A DNA stretch of 64,000 nt from Phosphoribacter sp037045045 (GCA_037045045.1 JBAOHL010000003.1:310001-374000), one strand, 5' to 3'; shown: positions 1 to 7,791, numbered from the stretch's first letter. Made by a program: numbers and translations. Notes: generated by a model from the letters alone, not told the origin.

Positions 1-567
1 GGCGGCGACGGTGTAGCGCCGATCGCCTTGCGCAGCAACGACGTAGGGCTCTTGGGTCGAGACCTCGCCGGCGAGGTCAGCCCCGGCCATCTCGGGAGCG
101 GCGTCGACGCGGGCGAGCAGCTCCTCGACCGGCCGGGCGGCGTGGTCGCCGGAGAAGACGCCGACACGCATCGCCCCCCGTTCGCGCAAGTGGCGGGTGA
201 GCGCCCGGGTGTCCACGTCGCAGATGCCGACGACGCCCTCGGCGCGCAGCCGGTCCTCCAGCGTGCCGGTGGAGCGCCAGTTCGACGGGCGCAGCGCCGG
301 ATCGCGCACGACGTACCCGGCGACCCAGATCCGGGCGGACTCGTCGTCCTCGCCGTTGACCCCGGTGTTGCCGATGTGCGGAGCGGTCATGACGACGACC
401 TGGCGGTGGTAGCTGGGGTCGGTGAGGGTCTCCTGGTAGCCGGTCATCCCCGTCGAGAACACCGCCTCGCCGAGCGCCTGGCCCACCGCCCCGTAAGCGT
501 GCCCGGAAAACACCCGTCCGTCCTCGAGGACGAGCACCGCAGGGCCGCGGTCGGCAAGCAGGCTCAC
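1..567 (-). CDS. carA: Carbamoyl-phosphate synthase small chain (5' part; 3' end outside window)
   Basis: This is the glutamine-hydrolysing subunit of carbamoyl-phosphate synthase, which supplies carbamoyl phosphate to pyrimidine and arginine synthesis. About 189 codons are present before the window edge. The translation begins VSLLADRGPAVLVLEDG and contains the conserved FSTGMTGYQETLTDPSY block at residues 37-53, then the VGICDVDTRALTRHLR segment of the N-terminal CPSase small-chain domain. The glutaminase domain would lie outside the window. The GTG start (565-567) overlaps the TGA of pyrC as GTGA, so it is translationally coupled as the fourth gene of pyrR-pyrB-pyrC-carA. Family assignment is firm; only the length is unknown. 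Confidence 0.95.
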   Translation of the reverse strand, partial: MSLLADRGPAVLVLEDGRVFSGHAYGAVGQALGEAVFSTGMTGYQETLTDPSYHRQVVVMTAPHIGNTGVNGEDDESARIWVAGYVVRDPALRPSNWRSTGTLEDRLRAEGVVGICDVDTRALTRHLRERGAMRVGVFSGDHAARPVEELLARVDAAPEMAGADLAGEVSTQEPYVVAAQGDRRYTVAA

Positions 568-1892
568 GAGATCTCCTTCGGACGCAGCTGGCCGCGGTAG
601 GACGTGCACGTGCCGCGCAGGAAGGTCCCGACCACCGCCCCGTGGTAGGTCCCTCCGTGCCAGGGGTTGTTGCGCGAACGTGACTGCGACAGTGCGGCAT
701 CCACCGTAACGACCGCGTCCGGGTCGACGAGAGTGAGGGTCGCCGGAGCGCCCACCTCGAGGTCGTGGCCGTGGCCGGCCAACCGCGCGATCCGCGCGGG
801 TGCCTGCGACATGACCCGGGCGACCCCCGCCCAGTCGAGCAGCCCGGGTCGGACCATGACCTCGGCGACGACGGACAGGGCGGTCTCCAGGCCGAGCATC
901 CCGAAGGCCGCGTCGACGAACGCGTGTTCCTTGTCGTGCCGGGCGTGCGGGGCATGGTCGGTGGCGACGGCGTCGATCGTGCCGTCGGCGAGGGCCTCGC
1001 GCAGCGCCTGGCGGTCCGCGTCGGGGCGCAGCGGCGGGTTGACCTTGAACACCGGGTCGTAGCCGGCCAGCAACTCGGTGCCCAGGGCGAGATGGTGCGG
1101 GGTGACCTCGGCGGTGACGGCCACGCCCTGCGCCTTCGCCCACCGCAGCACCTCGACCGTGCCGGCCGTGGAGACGTGGGCGACGTGGACGCGCGATCCG
1201 GTATGCCGCGCGAGCATGACGTCGCGGGCCACGACGACCTCCTCGGCAATCCCCGGCCACCCCGGCAGGCCGAGGCGCCCCGAGAGCTCCCCCTCGTGGC
1301 AGCAGGCCCGGCCGTCGGCCAGCGCGGGGTCCTGCGCATGTTGTGAGATCACGCCGTCGAAAGGCTTGACGTACTCCAGGGCCCGGCGCATGACCCGCGC
1401 GTCGCCGACGCACCGCCCGTCGTCGGAGAACACCCGCACCTGGGCGCGCGAGCGGGCCATCAAGCCGAGCTCCGCGAGCTGTTCGCCGGCCAGACCCATC
1501 GTGACGGCGCCCACCGGTTGCACGTCGACGAGGCCGGCGGCCTGGCCGAGGGCAAGGACGTGCTCGGCCGCTTCGGCGGTGTCGGTGACCGGCGTCGTGT
1601 TGGCCATGGCGAGCACGGCGGTGAACCCGCCCATCGCGGCGGCCGCGGACCCGGAGGCTACGGTTTCGGCGTCCTCGCGGCCTGGCTCGCGCAGGTGGGC
1701 GTGCAGGTCGACCAGGCCCGGGAGCAGGACGAGTCCGTCGGCGTCGATATCCTGCACCTGGCCCGGTGCGGTGCGGATGGTCCCCACCCGGGCGATGACC
1801 CCGTCGCGGACGAGGACGTCGGCGCCGCGGGCGCCGAGGAGTCGTACCCCCCGCAGCAGCACTCCCGTCTCCCGCGTTTCGGTGGCACTCAT
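564..1892 (-). CDS. pyrC: Dihydroorotase
   Basis: Dihydroorotase catalyses reversible cyclisation of carbamoyl aspartate to dihydroorotate, the third step of pyrimidine synthesis, in the cytosol. The 442-residue product has the amidohydrolase metal motif DLHAHLREPG (His64 and His66), the substrate-binding block ANTTPV, a later HVAHVS metal-ligand segment and the C-terminal DAVATDHAPH motif. This is the class I (long) bacterial form by length and motifs. The ATG start overlaps the pyrB stop as ATGA, and its own TGA overlaps the carA GTG. One copy of the abundant 8-mer GTATGCCG lies inside it (1201-1208), read as Arg-His-Thr with a CAT codon. Confidence 0.96.
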   Translation of the reverse strand: MSATETRETGVLLRGVRLLGARGADVLVRDGVIARVGTIRTAPGQVQDIDADGLVLLPGLVDLHAHLREPGREDAETVASGSAAAAMGGFTAVLAMANTTPVTDTAEAAEHVLALGQAAGLVDVQPVGAVTMGLAGEQLAELGLMARSRAQVRVFSDDGRCVGDARVMRRALEYVKPFDGVISQHAQDPALADGRACCHEGELSGRLGLPGWPGIAEEVVVARDVMLARHTGSRVHVAHVSTAGTVEVLRWAKAQGVAVTAEVTPHHLALGTELLAGYDPVFKVNPPLRPDADRQALREALADGTIDAVATDHAPHARHDKEHAFVDAAFGMLGLETALSVVAEVMVRPGLLDWAGVARVMSQAPARIARLAGHGHDLEVGAPATLTLVDPDAVVTVDAALSQSRSRNNPWHGGTYHGAVVGTFLRGTCTSYRGQLRPKEIS

Positions 1893-2866
1893 GCGACCTC
1901 GCCGCCTTCGGTGGGGACGCCGATTTCTCCGGCGAGCAGGTGGTAGAGGACCGCCATCCGTACCGCAACCCCGGCTGACACCTGTTCCAGGACAACCGAA
2001 CTCGGCGCATCGGCCGCGTCGGCGGAGATCTCCAGACCGCGATTCATCGGCCCCGGGTGCAGGATCGGAATGTCGGGCCGGGCGGCATACAGGCGCTCGA
2101 GTCGGTCGCGGGTCAGGCCGTAGCCGACGGTGTATTCGCGAGGCGTCGGGAAGTATCCGCCGGTCATCCGCTCCAGCTGTACCCGCAGCATCATCACGGC
2201 GTCCGGCGGTGTCGCGGCATACAGCACCTCGTCGAGATCCCAGCTCGTGGCGAAGCCCTCCGCAGCGGCCCACGCGTCGATACCGCTGGGCATGAGGGTC
2301 GGCGGCGCGACGACGGTGACCCGGGCCCCGAGCGTGGTCAGGGTGATGACGTTGGAGCGGAACACCCGGGAGTGGGCCAGATCGCCGACGATGACGACAT
2401 GGCGCCCGTCGAGGTCGCCGAGGTGGTGGCGCAGGGTGTAGGCGTCGAGCAGCGCCTGGGTCGGGTGCTCGTGGGTGCCGTCTCCGGCGTTGACGACGCT
2501 CGCGTCGACCCACCCGGCGACCTGGTGACACGCCCCCGACGCGGAGTGCCTGATGACCAGGGCGTCGACGGCCATCGCGGTGATCGTCCGGACGGTGTCG
2601 CGCAGCGACTCGCCCTTGGACGTCGACGAACCCTTGCCGGCGATGTTGATGGTGTCGGCCGACATCCACTTGCCGGCGATCTCGAACGAGCTGCGGGTGC
2701 GCGTGGAGTCCTCGAAGAAGAGGTTGATGATCGTGCGCCCGCGCAGGGTGGGGATCTTCTTGACCTCCCGGCGCTGGACGTCGTGCATCGACGCGGCGGT
2801 GGTGAGGATGGCCTCGACCTCGGGCCGGGTCAGGTCGGCCGAGGAGAGCAGGTGGCGCGGGCTCAT
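1889..2866 (-). CDS. pyrB: Aspartate carbamoyltransferase catalytic subunit
   Basis: This enzyme condenses carbamoyl phosphate with aspartate in pyrimidine synthesis. The 325-residue protein has the carbamoyl-phosphate binding motif STRTRSSFE starting at residue 54, the HPTQALLDAYTL segment of the first domain, and the HPGPMNRGLEI segment of the aspartate-binding domain. Its length fits a catalytic chain with no fused regulatory domain, and no pyrI is adjacent. Its start overlaps the pyrR stop (ATGA) and its stop overlaps the pyrC start. It carries two copies of the 8-mer CGGCATAC (2083-2090, 2215-2222). Confidence 0.97.
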   Translation of the reverse strand: MSPRHLLSSADLTRPEVEAILTTAASMHDVQRREVKKIPTLRGRTIINLFFEDSTRTRSSFEIAGKWMSADTINIAGKGSSTSKGESLRDTVRTITAMAVDALVIRHSASGACHQVAGWVDASVVNAGDGTHEHPTQALLDAYTLRHHLGDLDGRHVVIVGDLAHSRVFRSNVITLTTLGARVTVVAPPTLMPSGIDAWAAAEGFATSWDLDEVLYAATPPDAVMMLRVQLERMTGGYFPTPREYTVGYGLTRDRLERLYAARPDIPILHPGPMNRGLEISADAADAPSSVVLEQVSAGVAVRMAVLYHLLAGEIGVPTEGGEVA

Positions 2867-3423
2867 CGCTCGCCTCCGCTGATCCCGACGGTGTCGTCCT
2901 GGCCGTCGGTCTCGCGCAGCCGGACGTGGACCCGTTCGGTCGAGGAGGTCGGCAGGTTCTTGCCGACGTGGTCGGCACGGATCGGCAGCTCGCGGTGGCC
3001 GCGGTCGACGAGGACGGCCAAGCGCACCGCCCGGGGCCGGCCCAGCTCGACGAGCGACTCCAGGGCGGCCCGGATCGTGCGGCCCGAGTAGAGGACGTCG
3101 TCGACGAGGACGACGACCTTGCCGTCGATCCCGCCGGGGGGCATCGAGGTCGGGCCCACCGGGCGGGTCGGCTGACGGCGCAGGTCGTCGCGGTGCATGG
3201 TGATGTCGAGAGCGCCCACCGGCACGCTGGTGCCCTCGACCTCGGCGATGACCTCGGCGAGGCGGTGCGCGAGGGGTACTCCGCGGGACGGGATGCCCAC
3301 GAGGACGAGGTCCGAGGCACCCTTGTTGCGTTCGAGGATTTCGTGGGCCACGCGTCGCAGGGCCCGGGATACGTCACCGGAACTCATCACCGAACGGGCG
3401 GCCGGGGCAGCGTCGGGCGTCAC
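2863..3423 (-). CDS. pyrR: Bifunctional pyr operon regulator / uracil phosphoribosyltransferase
   Basis: PyrR senses UMP/UTP and binds pyr mRNA; many members also make UMP from uracil and PRPP. The 186-residue protein has a PRTase fold with the PRPP-binding motif LVDDVLYSGRTIRAAL (acidic pair at 108-109) and the GIPSRGVPLA segment near residue 43. I chose GTG at 3423 because AAGGAG lies about 9 nt upstream; an internal ATG (residue 13, MSSGDVSR) is an alternative. It is the first gene of the pyr operon. The predicted leader is too short for a classical attenuator, so control is more likely at translation, which is inference. Confidence 0.94.
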   Translation of the reverse strand: MTPDAAPAARSVMSSGDVSRALRRVAHEILERNKGASDLVLVGIPSRGVPLAHRLAEVIAEVEGTSVPVGALDITMHRDDLRRQPTRPVGPTSMPPGGIDGKVVVLVDDVLYSGRTIRAALESLVELGRPRAVRLAVLVDRGHRELPIRADHVGKNLPTSSTERVHVRLRETDGQDDTVGISGGER

Positions 3424-3455
3424 CTCGCGGACTCCTTCCCCGCCTCGCCGGACGG

Positions 3456-3484
3456 TGGTTAAAGGACGTCGACTTCGCCGTCAC
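3456..3484 (-). promoter_or_regulatory. Candidate promoter of the pyr operon
   Basis: On the minus strand GTGACG (3479-3484) and TAACCA (3456-3461) are separated by exactly 17 bp. They lie about 33 bp upstream of the pyrR GTG, giving a leader of about 25 nt with a good Shine-Dalgarno sequence. The hexamers are imperfect matches to a vegetative promoter, so this is tentative. Confidence 0.35.
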
Positions 3485-3657
3485 CCTACCTCGCGTCGGC
3501 GCGGCTGCCCGGCCTGGTCCGTATGCCGGCCGGTCTCGCCGGCGTGTCGCGTCGGCGCGAGGCTGAGCGTGCGTGTGGGGTGCGCATGTCTGACAGCGGC
3601 GAGCGCACTTCGTGACAGCGGCCCCAAGCCCCAGGCCCTCCCCTGGAGCGACCTGGT

Positions 3658-3751
3658 CCGAAACCTGCCCCCAGGGGTCAGTAGTCGCTGGGTTGAGCAC
3701 CCGACACCCCGCCACAACCGCGCCCAGGGGGCAGTTGTCGCGACCCTGGGC
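3658..3751. repeat. 94-bp direct repeat, copy 1
   Basis: This 94-bp stretch begins CCGAAACCTGCCCCCAGGGG and recurs essentially unchanged at 3834-3927. Within each copy a 20-bp motif of the form NCCCAGGGGNCAGTNGTCGC occurs twice in direct orientation with about three mismatches, so the region holds four copies. It lies in the gap between the proline-rich gene and the pyrR promoter. It could be an operator array, a transcribed structure or a simple duplication. No gene is visible in 3424-3942. Confidence 0.85.
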
Positions 3752-3833
3752 ACCACCACCGTGGTCACGGTGAACCGTTCGTCACCCGATCCGAACGTTC
3801 GTCTCCCAACACAGACTCAGCAAGCCCGACGAC

Positions 3834-3927
3834 CCGAAACCTGCCCCCAGGGGTCAGTAGTCGCTGGGTTGAGCACCCGACACCCCGCCACAACCGCGCC
3901 CAGGGGGCAGTTGTCGCGACCCTGGGC
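3834..3927. repeat. 94-bp direct repeat, copy 2
   Basis: Second copy of the repeat at 3658-3751, offset by 176 bp. It ends about 15 bp before the stop codon of the proline-rich gene. The 82 bp between the copies are not repeated. Confidence 0.85.
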
Positions 3928-3942
3928 GCGAGGTCATCGAGC

Positions 3943-4560
3943 TCACTCGCCCGGAGCCGACTCCTGCTCTGCGGTGGATGCCCACGAAGGAGGCGGCGGC
4001 GGAGGCGTTGGGGCGGCCGGAACCGGATCGCTCGGGGCATGGACCGGCTGGGGCGGCGGAGGAGGCGGCGCAGGCGAGTGGCCGGTCGACGTGCCGGCTC
4101 CCTGGGCCCACGCGGGCGGCGGAGGAGGCGGTGGCGGCGCGGCAGACCCGCCAGCGGCCCCCGGAGGCGGTGGCGCCGCGGCATACCCGGCGGCAGCAGC
4201 CCCCGGAGGCGGTGGCGGCGCGGCATACCCGGCGGCAGCAGCACCCGGAGGCGGTGGCGCCGCGGCATACCCGGCGGCAGCAGCCCCTGGAGGCGGCGGC
4301 GCCGCGGTCTGCAGCGCGAAGGTCGGTATGCCGCCCTGGGACTCGATCGTGCGCAGCGCGTCGACGACGCGCGCTCGCTCCGAGGCGTCGGCCGGGCGGG
4401 CGGTCGCGTCGAGGTAGGCCAGCACCCCGAGGTCGCGGAAGAAGCGCTCGGCTTGCTTGCCGCCAGTCGACGGCCCCGCGCCCCCCACGTTGGTCAGCGC
4501 CTCGTCCGCCTTGGCCGCCAGCTCGGTGGCGGCGGCCTTGGCCTTGTCCAGGAATCCCAT
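3943..4560 (-). CDS. Proline/alanine/glycine-rich protein of unknown function
   Basis: I do not recognise a named family. The 205-residue product has two parts. Residues 1 to about 85 are a compact, partly helical domain starting MGFLDKAKAAATELAAKADE. From about residue 88 the chain is a low-complexity tail of PPPPG blocks, with a repeated 14-residue unit of the type GYAAAPPPPGAAAA encoded by 42-bp DNA repeats, ending in further polyproline and AQGAG-type linkers. There is no signal peptide or membrane segment. The ATG at 4560 has an AGAGGTG ribosome site. It is divergent from the AIM24 gene at 4783, and a functional link is possible. The tail may tether or phase-separate; that is speculation. 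Confidence 0.75.
   Translation of the reverse strand: MGFLDKAKAAATELAAKADEALTNVGGAGPSTGGKQAERFFRDLGVLAYLDATARPADASERARVVDALRTIESQGGIPTFALQTAAPPPPGAAAAGYAAAPPPPGAAAAGYAAPPPPPGAAAAGYAAAPPPPGAAGGSAAPPPPPPPPAWAQGAGTSTGHSPAPPPPPPQPVHAPSDPVPAAPTPPPPPPSWASTAEQESAPGE
4158..4306. repeat. 42-bp in-frame tandem repeat (proline-rich tail)
   Basis: About three and a half copies of a 42-bp unit lie inside the proline-rich gene, at about 4158-4199, 4200-4241 and 4242-4283 plus a partial copy. Each full copy encodes a GYAAAPPPPGAAAA-like block and carries one CGGCATAC 8-mer, so three of the 8-mers counted in the window come from this repeat rather than independently. Confidence 0.85.
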
Positions 4561-4581
4561 GGTCACCTCTCGGTCGTTCGA

Positions 4582-4657
4582 TCCGACGCAGCCATCGTCT
4601 CGGGTCGACGTAGCCATCGTCTCTCGTCTCGGGTCGACGCAGCCATCGTCTCTCGTC
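4582..4657. repeat. Three direct repeats in the divergent promoter region
   Basis: The 222-bp gap between the two divergent genes contains three copies of TCGACGNAGCCATCGTCTC (4582-4604, 4605-4633, 4634-4657; the first starts TCCGACG). They sit immediately upstream of the proline-rich gene's ribosome site and could be operator half-sites for either gene. Confidence 0.7.
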
Positions 4658-4733
4658 ACCGATTCGGGCACAACCGTTTCCCGTTCGGGCACTGGGGTTT
4701 CCGAGATGTCGACGCGGAGGGAGTGCGCTGGCG

Positions 4734-4739
4734 TATGGT
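4734..4739 (+). promoter_or_regulatory. Possible -10 element of the AIM24-family gene
   Basis: TATGGT lies 43 bp upstream of the ATG at 4783. The best -35 candidate, TCGACG at 4709-4714, is 19 bp away, which is longer than ideal, so the assignment is weak. Confidence 0.3.
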
Positions 4740-4782
4740 CGGTCCACGGGCGAATTTCGCGCGCCGCGACACAGGAGGACCC

Positions 4783-5508
4783 ATGCCCATCCACGGTTCG
4801 CTCTTCCAGGAGTACCAGGAGAACCCCTCGTCCGACCCGTTCGTCCTGCAGAACAAGAAGATGCTCAAGATCTCGATGCAGTACGGACCGGTGTGGGCAA
4901 AGACCGGGGCCATGGTGGCGTATCAGGGGGACGTGCGCTTCGAGAACACCGGCTCGGGCGGCTTGGACAAGCTGCTCAAGTCCAAGCTCACCGGCGAGGG
5001 CGTCAAGGTCATGCGGTGCACGGGCAGCGGCGAGCTCTTTGTCGCCGACCTCGCCAGCGAGATCCAGTTGTTCTACCTCGAGAACGACATGGTCTCGGTC
5101 AACGGCAACAACGTCCTGGCCTTCTCGAGCTCCATCGAGTGGGACATCCACCGCGTCCAGGCCCGCGGCGCGATGATGGCCGGCGGGCTGTTCAACGTCT
5201 CGCTGCGTGGCACGGGGTACGTCGCCGTGACGACCAAGGGCGACCCGGTGGCCCTCGACGTGGGAGGCTCCCCGACGTTCGCCGACGCCCAGGCGGTCGT
5301 CCTGTGGACCAGTGGCGTGTCGATGGACATCCGGGTCGACACCGGCGGCCTGAAGTCGCTCGTCCGCGGCGGGACCGGCGAGATGCTCCAGATGGCCTTC
5401 GGCGGGCAAGGGTACGTCCTCGTCCAGCCGTCCGAGAGTGTCGTGGAAGGCGGTACGCAGACACCGCAACGCAGCGGCGGGGGGTTGGGCGGCCTGCTCG
5501 GCGGGTAG
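4783..5508 (+). CDS. AIM24 family protein (beta-helix/TerD-like fold)
   Basis: The 241-residue protein starts MPIHGSLFQEYQENPSSDPF and has the repeated short beta-strand pattern of the AIM24 (DUF124) family, including GAMVAYQGDVRFENTG, GSGELFVADLASEIQLFYLE and GTGYVAVTTKGDPVALDV. It ends in a GGGLGGLLGG tail. Bacterial members have no settled biochemical role; mitochondrial AIM24 affects inner-membrane organisation. The ATG has a strong AGGAGG 4 nt upstream of it, which fixes the start even though the frame is open further upstream. It is divergent from the proline-rich gene and convergent with nusB, its stop lying only 2 bp from the nusB stop. Confidence 0.85.
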   Translation: MPIHGSLFQEYQENPSSDPFVLQNKKMLKISMQYGPVWAKTGAMVAYQGDVRFENTGSGGLDKLLKSKLTGEGVKVMRCTGSGELFVADLASEIQLFYLENDMVSVNGNNVLAFSSSIEWDIHRVQARGAMMAGGLFNVSLRGTGYVAVTTKGDPVALDVGGSPTFADAQAVVLWTSGVSMDIRVDTGGLKSLVRGGTGEMLQMAFGGQGYVLVQPSESVVEGGTQTPQRSGGGLGGLLGG

Positions 5509-5510
5509 TC

Positions 5511-5924
5511 CTAGACGACCGTGTCCTTGACCTCGGCGATCCGCCCGAGCAGGCCGTTGACGAACGCGGGCGACCCGTCGGTTGACAGGTCCTTGGCGAG
5601 GTTGACCGCCTCGGAGATCGCCACCGCGTCGGGGATCTGCTCGCCGAAGAGCACTTCGTAGGCACCGATGCGCAGGATCGCCCGGTCGACCGCCGGCATC
5701 CGATCGACGGCCCACCCCTGGCTGTACGTCCCGAGCACCGACTCGATCGTTGCCCAGTTGCGCACGACCCCCTCGACGAGGGCGACGGCATACTCCGGCA
5801 CCGGCGCCGGGGTCACCGGGTGCTCGAGCCGCTCGGCGAGCAGCGCCTCGACGTTGACCCCACGCTGGTCGGCTTCGAACAGCAGGTCCAGCGCGCGCTT
5901 GCGCGACTTGGTCCGAGCGCCCAT
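5511..5924 (-). CDS. nusB: Transcription antitermination factor NusB
   Basis: NusB binds boxA RNA with NusE (ribosomal protein S10) and supports rRNA antitermination. The 137-residue all-helical protein begins MGARTKSRKRALDLLFEADQRG and contains the conserved VDRAILRIGAYEVLF and AVNLAKDLSTDGSPAFVNGLLG segments. Length is normal. It follows efp by 53 bp, with a run of five GTCCC units just upstream of the ATG. It ends tail-to-tail with the AIM24 gene. An rRNA operon with a typical actinobacterial leader is in the same window. Confidence 0.96.
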   Translation of the reverse strand: MGARTKSRKRALDLLFEADQRGVNVEALLAERLEHPVTPAPVPEYAVALVEGVVRNWATIESVLGTYSQGWAVDRMPAVDRAILRIGAYEVLFGEQIPDAVAISEAVNLAKDLSTDGSPAFVNGLLGRIAEVKDTVV

Positions 5925-5934
5925 CGCGTATGCC

Positions 5935-5959
5935 GTCCCGTCCCGTCCCGTCCCGTCCC
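5935..5959. repeat. Pentanucleotide repeat (GTCCC)5 upstream of nusB
   Basis: Five perfect GTCCC units lie in the 53-bp efp-nusB gap. On the coding strand they read GGGAC and end 10 nt before the nusB ATG, so they overlap the place where the ribosome site must be. Such short repeats can change copy number by slippage. Confidence 0.9.
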
Positions 5960-5977
5960 GTCGCGTCTCGGGGTGGG

Positions 5978-6541
5978 TCAGTCGTTGACGCGACCGAGGT
6001 ATGACCCGTCGCGAGTGTCGACTTTCACGCGCGTGCCGCTTTCGAGGAACAGCGGGACGTTGATCTGCGCGCCGGTCTCGAGGGTCGCAGGCTTGGTCCC
6101 GCCGGTCGAGCGGTCGCCCTGCAACCCCGGCTCGGTGAAGGTGATCTCCAGGACCACGGCGGCGGGCAGCTCGACGTACAGCGGCGACCCGTCGTGCGTG
6201 GCGACGATGGCGTTCTGGTTCTCCAGCAGGTAGTTCGCGCCGGTCCCGACGACGGTGTCCGCGACGTGGATCTGGTCGTAGGTGTCGGTGTCCATGAAGA
6301 CGAAGTCCGTGCCGTCCTTGTAGAGGTACTGCATGGTGCGCTTGTCGACGTTGGCGGTGTCGACCTTCACCCCCGCGTTGAAGGTCTTGTCGACGACCTT
6401 GCCCGAGAGGACGTTCTTGAGCTTGGTGCGCACGAACGCGGGCCCCTTGCCGGGCTTGACGTGCTGGAACTCGATGACCGTCCACAGCTGACCGTCGAGG
6501 TTGAGCACGAGACCGTTCTTGAGGTCGTTGGTCGTCGCCAC
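5978..6541 (-). CDS. efp: Translation elongation factor P
   Basis: EF-P relieves ribosome stalling at polyproline stretches. The 187-residue protein begins (GTG) ATTNDLKNGLVLNLDGQLW and has the KOW-like N-terminal domain, with the modification-loop lysine in HVKPGKGPAFV (Lys32), followed by two OB domains ending in GSYLGRVND. Actinobacterial EF-P proteins commonly have a PGKGPA loop, as seen here. The start is GTG at 6539-6541 by homology; the upstream purine region is weak. A polyproline-rich protein is encoded 1.4 kb away and is a plausible client, which is inference. Confidence 0.96.
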   Translation of the reverse strand: MATTNDLKNGLVLNLDGQLWTVIEFQHVKPGKGPAFVRTKLKNVLSGKVVDKTFNAGVKVDTANVDKRTMQYLYKDGTDFVFMDTDTYDQIHVADTVVGTGANYLLENQNAIVATHDGSPLYVELPAAVVLEITFTEPGLQGDRSTGGTKPATLETGAQINVPLFLESGTRVKVDTRDGSYLGRVND

Positions 6542-6606
6542 GCGGGGCTCGCTTTCGTCTGCCGGGCACGCGTCACCCGGACAGGTTGCTGAGGGATGGC
6601 CCCAGT

Positions 6607-7791
6607 CTACCGGTCGCCTGCGGACCCGGACGCGCCGTCGGCGCCGATCGCGGCATACGCGGCCTGCAGCAGCTCCTCGCTCGGACCCTCCAGACGGCCG
6701 GGATGGCCGATGCCGTCGAGGACGACGAAGCGCAGCAGCGAACCACGGGTCTTCTTGTCCCGGCGCATCGCCGCGGACAGGGCCTCCCACCGCCCGGGCG
6801 GGTATGCCGTGGGCAGGCCGAGCGAGCCGAGGATCCGCCGGTGGCGCGCGACGTCGGCGGCGTCGAGGCGGCCGGCGAGGTGAGCCAGCTCCGCGGCATA
6901 CGTCAGGCCCACGGCGACCGCCTCGCCGTGCCGGCGGGTGTACCCCTCGACGTGCTCCACCGCGTGCCCGAAGGTGTGCCCGTAGTTGAGCACTTCGCGC
7001 AGGAACGCCTCGCGCAGGTCGGTGGCGACGACCTGGGCCTTGACCCGCACGGATCGTTCGACGAGCTCGGCCAGGACGTCGCCGCGCGGGTCCAACGCCG
7101 CCACCGGGTCGGCCTCGAGCAGCGCGAGGGTGCGCTCGTCGGCGATGAGCCCGTGCTTGACGACCTCCCCCATGCCCGCGACGAGATCGGCGCGCGGGAG
7201 CGTGACGAGCGTGTCGAGGTCGCAGATCACGCCCGCGGGCGGATGGAACGCGCCGACGAGGTTCTTGCCCTGGGCGGTGTTCACCCCGGTCTTGCCGCCG
7301 ACCGCGGCATCCACCATGGCGGCCAGGGTGGTCGGGACGTGGACGACGGCAACGCCACGCAGCCAGGTTGCCGCGACGAACCCGGCCAGGTCGGTCACCG
7401 TGCCGCCGCCGACGCCGACGAGCGCGTCGGAGCGGGTGAACCCGTGTTCGCCGAGCATCGACCACAGCCCGGCCGCGACCTCGGGAGTCTTGGCCGCCTC
7501 GGCATCAGGGACGACGGCGAGGTATGCCGTGACGCCTAGGGCGCGCAGGGTCGCCGCGACCCGTTCGGCATAGCCGGACACCGGGGCGGAGTGCACGAGG
7601 AGGACCCGTTCGACCCGTCTGCCCAGCGCCGGAGCGAGGGCCGAAGCGAGAGCGTCCGACGAGGCGAGCAGGCCACGCCCGACGAGCACGTCGTAGTCCG
7701 ACCCGACGGCGATCCGGGCGCTGCCGGCCACAGTCGGCCGCGCTGGGTCGCCGCCCGGAGTCCGCCCTGCCCCGACGTCCGAATCGGTCAC
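6607..7791 (-). CDS. aroB: 3-dehydroquinate synthase
   Basis: AroB converts DAHP to 3-dehydroquinate, the second step of the shikimate pathway, using NAD+ and a divalent metal. The 394-residue protein shows the NAD-binding GVGGGTVTDLAGFVAATWLRG block, the KTGVNTAQGKNLVGAFHPP lysine-rich active-site segment and the metal-binding NYGHTFGHAVE motif. The GTG start overlaps the aroK stop as GTGA. The operon order aroC-aroK-aroB-efp-nusB is common in actinobacteria. It carries four copies of the CGGCATAC 8-mer, the highest count for a single non-repetitive gene here. Confidence 0.97.
   Translation of the reverse strand: MTDSDVGAGRTPGGDPARPTVAGSARIAVGSDYDVLVGRGLLASSDALASALAPALGRRVERVLLVHSAPVSGYAERVAATLRALGVTAYLAVVPDAEAAKTPEVAAGLWSMLGEHGFTRSDALVGVGGGTVTDLAGFVAATWLRGVAVVHVPTTLAAMVDAAVGGKTGVNTAQGKNLVGAFHPPAGVICDLDTLVTLPRADLVAGMGEVVKHGLIADERTLALLEADPVAALDPRGDVLAELVERSVRVKAQVVATDLREAFLREVLNYGHTFGHAVEHVEGYTRRHGEAVAVGLTYAAELAHLAGRLDAADVARHRRILGSLGLPTAYPPGRWEALSAAMRRDKKTRGSLLRFVVLDGIGHPGRLEGPSEELLQAAYAAIGADGASGSAGDR

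Noticed and set aside
28..2295. Long plus-strand open frames opposite carA, pyrC and pyrB
   Set aside because: They are antisense to conserved enzymes in all cases, the expected shadow effect of high GC codon bias.
3424..3480. A PyrR-dependent attenuator hairpin before pyrR
   Set aside because: The predicted leader is only about 25 nt, and I see no terminator/antiterminator pair.
4158..4306. Independent 8-mer copies in the proline-rich gene
   Set aside because: The three copies belong to the same 42-bp repeat and should count as one origin event.
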